Positions 25,747 to 33,172 of a DNA stretch of 64,000 bases are shown piece after piece. Location of the stretch: assembly GCA_900546365.1 (NCBI GenBank), contig URCF01000001.1, positions 208,160-272,159 on the forward strand, written 5' to 3'. Origin of the DNA: an uncultured Porphyromonadaceae bacterium. GTDB lineage: Bacteria > Bacteroidota > Bacteroidia > Bacteroidales > Muribaculaceae. The translations under genes and the position numbers were made by a program. Under the pieces are notes generated by a model. It was given only the letters and a program-made list of their open reading frames with translations. It was not told the origin of the DNA and made no database searches. The stretch's first letter is position 1, and every line of letters starts with the position of its first letter.

Positions 25747-26514
25747 TTATAAATCTATGCTAAGGCCATCAGTGGCAATGGTCACCCCTTCGGGAAGCAT
25801 GCGGCTTACTTCGGCGTGAAGCCCCATGTCGTGGCTCAGGTGGGTGAGATATGCTCTCTTGGGCTTTACTTCATTTATAACACTCATACAGTCGTGTAGG
25901 TTCATATGGGTGGGGTGCTCTTTGATTCTCAGCGCGTTTATCACCAAGGTGTCAAGTCCCCTGAGTTTTTCCATTGTATGCTGCGGGATACTCTTTGCAT
26001 CTGTGATATAGGCAAATTTTCCAATGCGGAATCCTAATATCGGCAATTCACCGTGCATCACTTCAAGCGGCTCCACATCTATTCCGGCGGCCTTGAAGTT
26101 GCCGTTCCCCACCGCATGCAGATTAAAGGTGGGCACTCTGTCGGGATGCGCGGGATGAATGCTGTAGGGCATGCGGGTGGCGAGGTCGTGAGCCACATCC
26201 TTGCGGCAATACACATCCATGCCGTGGTGGGTGTAGCAGTACGGCCGGAGATCGTCCATGCCTCCCACGTAGTCGTAGTGGCTGTGTGTCACCAGCACGG
26301 CATCTATGTCGGGAGCACCCAAGTCAATAATCTGCTTGCGGAAATCCGGCCCGCAATCTATCAGCAGGCTTTTGCCGCCGATATGAAGCAAAGCCGAGCA
26401 ACGCAACCGCTTGTCGCGCTGGTCAACCGAGCGGCATACATCGCAGTTGCACCCAATCTGTGGCACTCCTGTGGATGTGCCGGTGCCAAGAAATATCAAT
26501 CGGTCTTGTGTCAT
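25747..26514 (-). CDS. MBL-fold metallohydrolase (PhnP-like) with altered metal motif
   Basis: A 255-residue protein opening RLIFLGTGTSTGVPQIGCNCDVC, the PhnP-like start with Cys residues that bind a structural zinc. The catalytic motif reads THSHYDYVGG: the last His of HxHxDH is Tyr, verified directly from the DNA at about 26270. Other parts are normal (IDCGPDFR, AYITDAKS, LTHLSHDMG). PhnP-type enzymes are cyclic phosphodiesterases. Loss of a second-site ligand could change metal load or activity. It starts by a 4-nt overlap with the lipoprotein gene. Confidence 0.85.
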   Translation of the reverse strand: MTQDRLIFLGTGTSTGVPQIGCNCDVCRSVDQRDKRLRCSALLHIGGKSLLIDCGPDFRKQIIDLGAPDIDAVLVTHSHYDYVGGMDDLRPYCYTHHGMDVYCRKDVAHDLATRMPYSIHPAHPDRVPTFNLHAVGNGNFKAAGIDVEPLEVMHGELPILGFRIGKFAYITDAKSIPQHTMEKLRGLDTLVINALRIKEHPTHMNLHDCMSVINEVKPKRAYLTHLSHDMGLHAEVSRMLPEGVTIATDGLSIDL

Positions 26515-27458
26515 TGTCTGAACGATCTCAACAGTCCGTCTTCAAATATAAGGTATTTGCCGTTTTCGTAGCTCCACACTTCACGCAACACACTATAGCC
26601 GGCACGGCGGTCGATGTTGTCGGGAGCACCGAGCGACAATCTGCATTCGTCGCGGGTCATATCCTCTTTTACTGTGCCGTTGACTATGTGGCGCCACACC
26701 TCATCGTTGATGTTTGGGTAGCGTGTCCTGGGATTGGACAGCGAGAAAAGGGAAGCGAAATTCCTCGGTGCTTTAAGGTCTCGACCCACCGACATGAACA
26801 GGTGAAATCTGACTCCATCCTCATCTTTAAGCACCAGAAGCACCGGATAGAATGATGATCCGGGTAGCACATCAACCACAGTGGCTTTCACATATTTCTT
26901 GCCGGTCTTAGCTTCGTTCTGCTCATCGTAGCGGTCCCGTGACAACAAATAGTATGTGGCACCGGCCATCTTCTTCTTCACGGCTTCCACCACGCTCAGC
27001 TCTATTGTAAGCGGAATCTCCACTTCGCTGCGCTTCGCCACTTCTGCCATCGGCGCATCCATCCTGTAGGCCACAGTGACACCATCAGGAGTCATGAATC
27101 GCAGCTGTGCCACAGATTCGCCGGTTATGGATGTAACATCCTCGCTTCCTATATATGTGAGCGTTTCTCCTTTGAGATTTTTCTCTTTCCCGGCTTCCGG
27201 GCCAAGGAGCATGGCCAACTTATTGTCGGTTACCAGCAGCTGTTTGCCCGGAGTCCACTCTCCAAGCTTTTCGTGCCGCACATCGTCAAGATAGTGCTGC
27301 TCCGGCGTGGTGGTTACATTCTGCTTCTTCAGGTCGGAAGAGTCGATTTTGGGTGTGCTCTCCACCCCTGTGAAGCATGCGCTCAGCGCGCCGGCCATCA
27401 GTAGATATGATGACCAACGCGCTGATTTCGCCAATAGTTTCAATGCTCTGATTGTCAC
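26511..27458 (-). CDS. Lipoprotein with BamE/SmpA-like C-terminus
   Basis: A 315-residue protein. The signal ends in LMAGALSAC (lipobox LSAC). The middle is unassigned. The last 60 residues, VNGTVKEDMTRDECRLSLGAPDNID, then LREVWSYENGKYLIFEDGLLRSF, follow the BamE/SmpA plan: a Gly-start helix, LGxP, then a W-Y pair and a beta hairpin with F-x-DG-L. This suggests a small protein-interaction fold facing the periplasm. It overlaps both neighbours by 4 nt, so translation is coupled with the S9 peptidase and the MBL gene. Confidence 0.7.
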   Translation of the reverse strand: MTIRALKLLAKSARWSSYLLMAGALSACFTGVESTPKIDSSDLKKQNVTTTPEQHYLDDVRHEKLGEWTPGKQLLVTDNKLAMLLGPEAGKEKNLKGETLTYIGSEDVTSITGESVAQLRFMTPDGVTVAYRMDAPMAEVAKRSEVEIPLTIELSVVEAVKKKMAGATYYLLSRDRYDEQNEAKTGKKYVKATVVDVLPGSSFYPVLLVLKDEDGVRFHLFMSVGRDLKAPRNFASLFSLSNPRTRYPNINDEVWRHIVNGTVKEDMTRDECRLSLGAPDNIDRRAGYSVLREVWSYENGKYLIFEDGLLRSFRQ

Positions 27459-29578
27459 TTTTCTGTTTTAGGGGTCAGCCCCATGTTGTAGAATATGAAC
27501 GAATACAGATCGGTGTATTCATCTATTACTTTGCTCATAGGTTTGCCTGCTCCATGACCGGCGTTGCTGTCAATCCTGATGAGTTTGGGAGCGTCACCGG
27601 TGTTGGATGCCTGAAGCTGGGCGGCGTACTTGAAGGAGTGTGCCGGCACAACGCGGTCATCATGGTCGGCGGTAGTCACCAAGATTGCGGGGTAGGGAGT
27701 ACCGTCGTTCTTGATGTTGTGGAGCGGTGAGTAGCCGAGCAGGTAGTCGGCCATATCCTTGCTGTCGGCACTTGTGCCGTAGTCCGAGGCCCAGTTCCAT
27801 CCTATGGTGAAGTTGTGATAGCGCATCATATCCATCACACCGACACGGGGAATAGCCACCTTGAACAGGTCGGGACGCATATTCACTGTGGCACCAACCA
27901 GCAATCCGCCGTTGCTTCCACCCTCGATTGACATATATTCAGGTGAGCTCCATCCTTCATTAATCATATATTCGGCGGCGGCAATGAAGTCGTTGAACAC
28001 GTTCAGCTTGTTCATCTTGGTGCCGGCGGAGTGCCAAGCCTCGCCATACTCCGAGCCGCCGCGAAGCGATGCCTGTGCGTAGATGCCGCCGTTTTCAAGC
28101 CACAACATTCTGTTGGGGGTAAACCCGGGTGTGAGCGATACGTTGAAGCCGCCGTAGCCGTAAAGATACACCGGATTCTTCCCGTTCTTTTCCAGTCCTT
28201 TCTTGTAGGTAAGGAACATCGGAACTTTTGTGCCATCCTTGGAGGTGTAGAACACCTGCTCGGTCACATAATCATCGAAGTTCACGCCTTCCACATCGGC
28301 TTGTTTCACGAGTGTGCTCTTGCCGGAATCAAGATCGTAGCTGTAAACGGCTGAGGGATATACAAAAGATGTGAAGGTGTAGAACACCTCTTTCTCTCCC
28401 TTGTCGCTTGACACTGAGGCTGTGCCGAAGGTGGGCAGTTCTATCTCGCGCACCTGGCTGCCATCAAGATTGTGAACATAAAGGTGTGTGGCGGCATCCT
28501 TCTCATAACTGAGTATCAGCTTGTCGTCGGCAAATTGTGCGGATGTGAGCACATTCTTCTGTTCGGGCACAATTTCTGTCCATACCGAAGGTGATTTGAT
28601 ATCAATGGCCACAAGGCGATTGTTGGGAGCTCCTTTTGATGTGAGCAGATATATCTTGCCGTTTGCCACACCGACAGGTTCTACGGTGTAGTCCTGCGAC
28701 GGTTCTATCATATTCCATCCCGAATTGGTTTTCAAATCCTTGAACATCAATCCATCGCCGATGCCTGCTCCTCCGGTGCTCACAAACAGGAGGCCGGACC
28801 CTTCGGGCACGTAGGCCGAATGGAAATGAAGCGGATTTTCAGGATCCTCATAAGCCAGCTTATCCTCGCTCTGCGGAGTACCGATGGCGTGATAATATAT
28901 CTGGTGGTTCTCATTGGCGTTGCTGAACTCTTTGCCGGCTTCGGGGCGGGGGTATGCGCTGTAGAAAAATCCGTTGCCGTGCCATGAAGCACCTGTGAAT
29001 TTGGCCCATTCCACATGGTCGCTCAAAAGATTCTTGGTGGCGGTGTCCATCACATATATTTCGGTCCAGTCGGAACCGTTGCGCGAAATGGTATAGGCAG
29101 TGTATTTGCCATCAGGAGAAGGGAATACGCCCGTCAAAGCCACGGTGCCGTTGTCCGACAGCTTGTTGGGGTCAAGAAACACCTCCGGCGTGCCGCCGAG
29201 AGAGTCCACTCTGTACAGTACCGACTGATTCTGCAATCCGTTGTTCTCATAATAATAATATTTGCCATCCTTATGCTTCGAGGGCATTCCGGATTTTTTG
29301 AAGTCGTTAAGCTCAGTGAGCCTTTTGCGGATATTTTCACGATACGGAATCTTGCTCAGATAAGCATTGGTCACCTCATTTTCCGCCTTGACCCAAGCGA
29401 GAGTGGCTTCTGCGGTATCATTTTCCAGCGGTCGGTATTTGTCCGCCACTTCAGTGCCGAAATAATTATCCACTGTGCCATCTTTAGGCGCTTGAGGGTA
29501 TTCAAGTTTCTGCTGTGAGCAAGAACACAATACCCCGGCTGTAGTCATAATCAGTAAGGATTTAGGGCTGATTTGCAT
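27455..29578 (-). CDS. Prolyl oligopeptidase family serine peptidase (S9A), lipoprotein
   Basis: A 707-residue protein from ATG at 29578: the signal MQISPKSLLIMTTAGVLCSC ends in a lipidation Cys followed by SQQ. An N-terminal seven-bladed propeller (about residues 30-430; YKYYYENNG, TAYTISRNGSDWTEIYVMD) precedes an alpha/beta hydrolase domain with YGGFNVSLTPGF, the nucleophile Ser in EGGSNGGLLVGA, Asp in TADHDDRVVP and His in SNAGHGAG. It cuts proline-containing peptides, here probably in the periplasm. The 34 residues upstream of the chosen Met read through the promoter and were excluded. Confidence 0.93.
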   Translation of the reverse strand: MQISPKSLLIMTTAGVLCSCSQQKLEYPQAPKDGTVDNYFGTEVADKYRPLENDTAEATLAWVKAENEVTNAYLSKIPYRENIRKRLTELNDFKKSGMPSKHKDGKYYYYENNGLQNQSVLYRVDSLGGTPEVFLDPNKLSDNGTVALTGVFPSPDGKYTAYTISRNGSDWTEIYVMDTATKNLLSDHVEWAKFTGASWHGNGFFYSAYPRPEAGKEFSNANENHQIYYHAIGTPQSEDKLAYEDPENPLHFHSAYVPEGSGLLFVSTGGAGIGDGLMFKDLKTNSGWNMIEPSQDYTVEPVGVANGKIYLLTSKGAPNNRLVAIDIKSPSVWTEIVPEQKNVLTSAQFADDKLILSYEKDAATHLYVHNLDGSQVREIELPTFGTASVSSDKGEKEVFYTFTSFVYPSAVYSYDLDSGKSTLVKQADVEGVNFDDYVTEQVFYTSKDGTKVPMFLTYKKGLEKNGKNPVYLYGYGGFNVSLTPGFTPNRMLWLENGGIYAQASLRGGSEYGEAWHSAGTKMNKLNVFNDFIAAAEYMINEGWSSPEYMSIEGGSNGGLLVGATVNMRPDLFKVAIPRVGVMDMMRYHNFTIGWNWASDYGTSADSKDMADYLLGYSPLHNIKNDGTPYPAILVTTADHDDRVVPAHSFKYAAQLQASNTGDAPKLIRIDSNAGHGAGKPMSKVIDEYTDLYSFIFYNMGLTPKTEK

Positions 29579-29609
29579 AATCTTTTCAAGAAATGTGTTA
29601 TTATTTGTG

Positions 29610-29641
29610 CAAAAATACACAAACTTCGTCATTATTCCCAA
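29610..29641 (-). promoter_or_regulatory. Promoter of S9 peptidase operon
   Basis: Minus strand TATTTTTG (29617-29610) with TTG (29641-29639) at 21 nt spacing, 31 nt before the ATG. Confidence 0.6.
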
Positions 29642-29754
29642 CTTTTTTATATTCCTTAGCATATATATAAGTTGAAGCAACAGTAAGCCATTTTTGTAAC
29701 TATACTATTTATAGTGGATTAGTAAATTTTAACATAAATAATCCCGCATAGCTA

Positions 29755-29784
29755 TTGACAACTCAAAAAATACCACTACCTTTG
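29755..29784 (+). promoter_or_regulatory. Promoter of tRNA-fMet
   Basis: TTG at 29755-29757 and TACCTTTG at 29777-29784 with 19 nt spacing, about 20 nt before the tRNA. Confidence 0.6.
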
Positions 29785-29804
29785 CACTCACAAAACAACA
29801 ACAT

Positions 29805-29876
<72 letters not shown>

Positions 29877-29882
29877 CTAAGA

Positions 29883-29911
29883 GAAGTTGATAGTCCTTGA
29901 CTGTCAACTTC
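29883..29911 (+). terminator. Hairpin after tRNA-fMet
   Basis: GAAGTTGA and TCAACTTC form an 8-bp stem 7 nt past the tRNA; the following TTGCATT is a poor T-tract. Confidence 0.4.
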
Positions 29912-30056
29912 TTGCATTATGTAGTCCCGCATCGCATCAGGGCAGGGGACAGGTGGCTTAGCTTATCATAATAACATATCCCAATCTAAGGCTCAACGTA
30001 AATAAGTAAATAAATGGTATCCTTGGCGTTGTTGCCCGCAAGCCGAGCATGATAGC

Positions 30057-30181
30057 CATGAGGCGACAGAGCTGAGCAAGTTCGAGCGCCACTATCGCCG
30101 TCTGGCCGTATCTACGAGCGCGTGCTGGCGCTGGTGGAGCACTGTATGCCTGACGAGATGGCTAACGAGGCTCCAATTTAA
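30057..30181 (+). pseudogene. Short frameshifted gene remnant, origin unknown
   Basis: Two reading frames join across a one-base shift near 30110: HEATELSKFERHYRRLA, then IYERVLALVEHCMPDEMANE ending in TAA at 30181. The composition is more GC-rich than the AT-rich flanks. It lies in a 660-bp stretch downstream of tRNA-fMet, a common integration target, so a decayed mobile-element gene is plausible. I do not recognise the family. The rest of the stretch holds only the pentamer repeat and a -7 element. Confidence 0.35.
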
Positions 30182-30230
30182 TGTAAGAGCTAGAGGTAGG
30201 ATGCTAAAAATCTATCCATCCATCCGTCTA

Positions 30231-30282
30231 TCTCATCTCATCTCATCTCATCTCATCTCATCTCATCTCATCTCATCTCATC
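30231..30282. repeat. (TCTCA)10 pentanucleotide microsatellite
   Basis: Ten perfect consecutive copies of TCTCA, plus a partial copy, preceded by imperfect TCCA/TCCG tetramers from about 30211. It is not inside a convincing ORF and lies about 220 bp upstream of the GH110 promoter element. Confidence 0.95.
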
Positions 30283-30502
30283 CTAAACGCTAAAGACCGT
30301 TTGAGATTATAGGGCGGCGCTATATTTTCTGCCGCTGAGCACAGCATTATATATGGCACCATTTACCCCGATATGTTATTTAACATAATCGTGTTTATGT
30401 AACTCGTGTTTGGGGTGCACGAGAGTGTGTTATTGTATATGTTATGGTACATATCCTATGCTTTTTTATTGGTTGGATGTTTTCGGTTCGTGAAAAATAC
30501 AT

Positions 30503-30510
30503 TAAATTTG
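30503..30510 (+). promoter_or_regulatory. -7 element for GH110 gene
   Basis: TAAATTTG, 28 nt upstream of the ATG at 30539; no good -33 match. Confidence 0.45.
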
Positions 30511-30538
30511 TGAACGAAACATTTTAACGTTGAATGCC

Positions 30539-32329
30539 ATGAAAATAAGCCGGATACTGGTTGTTGTTTTTTTCTTTTTGATTTGTGCACACGCCGGAGC
30601 TGTCAAGCGGATTCAGTTGAACGATTACGGTGTGAAGCCCAATACGGGCAAGGATATGACGGTGAAGATGTACAAAGCCCTGGCTAAAATCAAGGCTCAG
30701 TGTGTGGCGGAGGATAGTGTGACACTTCTTCTTTCTCCGGGCAGGTATGATTTTCATGACACCAAGGCTAAATCGTATCCTTATTACATATCCAATCATG
30801 ATCAGGATGGATCCAAGCGCGTGGCTATCAATCTGGATGGATGGAGCAATTGTACTCTTGATGGATGTGGTGCCGAGATTGTATGTCATGGCGTGATGCT
30901 CCCGATAGCGATGGTCAATAGCACAAACTGTTCGATATCAAATCTATTAGTGGATTTTGCCAATCCCCATATTTCGCAGATTGAGATAGTTGAAAACAGT
31001 TCTTCCGGCATCAAGTTCCGTCCGTCCGATGAAGTGAAATACCGAATTGAAAACCATCAATTTGTGGCATACGGCGAAGGCTGGGAGCGTAAGCCGAACT
31101 ATGGTATGTGCTTTGAAAAGGATTCGCACCATATCCTCTACCGTACAAGCGACACTTGGTGTGGTGTGGATAGCGTGGTGAAGATGAAAAACGGGTTGCT
31201 CTACGCTCCCCGATGGATTAACCCCCAATTGGTTCCTGGCACGATGGTGACTCTCCGCACCTGGCACCGCCCTGCCCCGGCCATATTCCTGAGCTTGAAC
31301 AAAAACAGCTCAATATCAGGCGTCACCGTGCATTATGCCGAGGGTATGGGATTGTTGGCTCAACTGTGTGAAAATGTGACGCTTAACGATTTTAGGGTGG
31401 CGTTACGCCCGGATGGCGGACGGTATTTCACGACTCAAGCCGATGCCACTCACTTCAGCGGGTGCAAGGGTAAGATTGTGTCGGTCAACGGACTGTATGA
31501 GTCAATGATGGATGATGCCATCAATGTGCACGGCACATATCTGAGGGTAAAATCTGTTGTCGCTCCCAACGCTGTCAGAGCGGTCTATATGCATGACCAA
31601 ACCTACGGTATGCCTTGGGGGTATCCCGGTGATTCTGTGAGCGTTGTCAATTCAGCTACTATGGATTATGCCAAAGAACGCTTATCAATCAAGGATATTA
31701 CAAATGTTTCCCAAAAGGAGTTTATAATCACATTCACCTCTCCCCTTCCCGACTCCATTGATTTTGAGAGCGGTGTGGGACTCGAAAATCTCAGTTGGAC
31801 GCCGGAAGTGCTGTTTGCCAACAATATAGTCCGCAATAATCGCGCCCGTGGTTCATTGTTCAGCACACCGCGGAAAGTGGTGGTGGAACACAATCTTTAT
31901 GACCACACATCGGGTAGCGCCATTCTTCTCAGCGGCGACTGCAACGGGTGGTATGAAACCGGAGCTTGCCGCGATGTGACCATACGCAACAACCGGTTTG
32001 TCAATTCATTGACCAGTCAGTTTCAGTTCACGGAAGCGATAATATCCATCTTCCCCGTGATTCCGGATCTTGCCAAGCAGCAATCATATTTCCATGGTTC
32101 CCCGCAAGGGATTGTGATAGAGAACAATGATTTTGTCACTTTTGACACTCCGCTGGTTTACGCCGTGTCGGTGGACGGATTGAAGATCGAGAACAATAAA
32201 GTGACTCACAACAGTGACTTCCAGCCCTATCATCCAAATCAGTTCGCATTCAATCTCCGGAGAGTCAAGAATGTGAAAATCGCCGGCAATCAGAACGACA
32301 CCGGCGAATTGAGCGTGAAGATCGATTGA
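30539..32329 (+). CDS. glaB: GH110 alpha-1,3-galactosidase, secreted
   Basis: A 596-residue protein. The signal peptide MKISRILVVVFFFLICAHAGA is followed by a right-handed beta-helix fold typical of family GH110. Recognised blocks: DYGVKPNTGKDMT at the start, RTWHRPAPAIFLSLN, QADATHFSGCKGKI and YESMMDDAINVHGTYLRVK, which hold conserved acidic residues. Bacteroides GH110 enzymes remove terminal alpha-1,3-galactose from blood-group B or linear glycans. Type I cleavage suggests a periplasmic enzyme. It stands alone without SusC/SusD. The symbol is by similarity only. Confidence 0.83.
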   Translation: MKISRILVVVFFFLICAHAGAVKRIQLNDYGVKPNTGKDMTVKMYKALAKIKAQCVAEDSVTLLLSPGRYDFHDTKAKSYPYYISNHDQDGSKRVAINLDGWSNCTLDGCGAEIVCHGVMLPIAMVNSTNCSISNLLVDFANPHISQIEIVENSSSGIKFRPSDEVKYRIENHQFVAYGEGWERKPNYGMCFEKDSHHILYRTSDTWCGVDSVVKMKNGLLYAPRWINPQLVPGTMVTLRTWHRPAPAIFLSLNKNSSISGVTVHYAEGMGLLAQLCENVTLNDFRVALRPDGGRYFTTQADATHFSGCKGKIVSVNGLYESMMDDAINVHGTYLRVKSVVAPNAVRAVYMHDQTYGMPWGYPGDSVSVVNSATMDYAKERLSIKDITNVSQKEFIITFTSPLPDSIDFESGVGLENLSWTPEVLFANNIVRNNRARGSLFSTPRKVVVEHNLYDHTSGSAILLSGDCNGWYETGACRDVTIRNNRFVNSLTSQFQFTEAIISIFPVIPDLAKQQSYFHGSPQGIVIENNDFVTFDTPLVYAVSVDGLKIENNKVTHNSDFQPYHPNQFAFNLRRVKNVKIAGNQNDTGELSVKID

Positions 32330-33172
32330 TTATTCGGATGCTGATTCTTCGTTGAAGGTGCGGGCCTGCTGGCTGCGCGACAACTCAAGCTGTTTTTCAA
32401 GCTGAGTTTTACGAATCTGAAGCACTTTCATATTCTTGATAAGTCCTGCAGCTTCATGCATGGTGGCTAACGCTTTGAGTTGATTGTCAGGCAGAGGCAT
32501 TGACCATTGTTTCAATCCCGAGAAAGTTAAAGTGAATTTGGCGTCAGGATGCTGCTGCGCGAGAGCACCGATAGTGTCACACTCCGATTGCATGAAGGTG
32601 ATCACTTCTGCCCCACCCTGCTTGTCGTTGCGTTCACCGTCGTATGCCACTGTCGCAGTTTGTGCCGAAGTGCCGTCGAGCATTGAAATAGCCACGGATG
32701 TGGACCCAATAGATCTGTTGACAGAGGATATGATGTAGAATTGGCCATCGGGTGTGATGCGGGCATATACACCCGGAGAAGCAACGGGACTTTTTCCTTC
32801 AAAGCCGGCATATACGAAATAAGGCTCAATGGGGTTGTCCACCTTGATGATGTATTTGCCAAGGCTGTCGCTCTGCAGCTGACATGTGGCCAGTAAGCTG
32901 TCGGTAGCAGACAACTGCCGGAGCGTGAGCTTTTCAATAAGCTGCGGACGGAGATGTATCCCCTGTCGGCGCACATCCACCTCGCCGGGATAAGCTTTGT
33001 CAATGCTGTCAAGCAGAGTCTGTGCCTGCTCATAATCGCCGGAGTTCATCAAATTTTCGGCCTCGGTGTAGAGCGCGGTGGCTTTCTCTTTGTCGGATGA
33101 GGAACATGATATCATCAGGCTACACATTATTGCGGCCAGGGAAATCTTAAGGTTAGTTGCTGCGTTGCACAT
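32330..33172 (-). CDS. Lipoprotein of unknown function with TPR-like N-terminus
   Basis: A 280-residue protein with signal ending SLAAIMCSLMISC (lipobox MISC) followed by SSSDKEK. Residues 28-60 (KATALYTEAENLMNSGDYEQAQTLLDSID) look like one TPR helix pair, and the C-terminal 40 residues (KNMKVLQIRKTQLEKQLELSRSQ) look coiled-coil. The middle is beta-rich and unassigned. It overlaps the relA stop by 20 nt and is therefore part of that transcript. It ends directly against the GH110 stop. Confidence 0.65.
   Translation of the reverse strand: MCNAATNLKISLAAIMCSLMISCSSSDKEKATALYTEAENLMNSGDYEQAQTLLDSIDKAYPGEVDVRRQGIHLRPQLIEKLTLRQLSATDSLLATCQLQSDSLGKYIIKVDNPIEPYFVYAGFEGKSPVASPGVYARITPDGQFYIISSVNRSIGSTSVAISMLDGTSAQTATVAYDGERNDKQGGAEVITFMQSECDTIGALAQQHPDAKFTLTFSGLKQWSMPLPDNQLKALATMHEAAGLIKNMKVLQIRKTQLEKQLELSRSQQARTFNEESASE

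Noticed and set aside
30231..30282. Pentamer array considered as a CRISPR-like repeat
   Set aside because: Units are 5 bp and contiguous without spacers; no cas genes are present.
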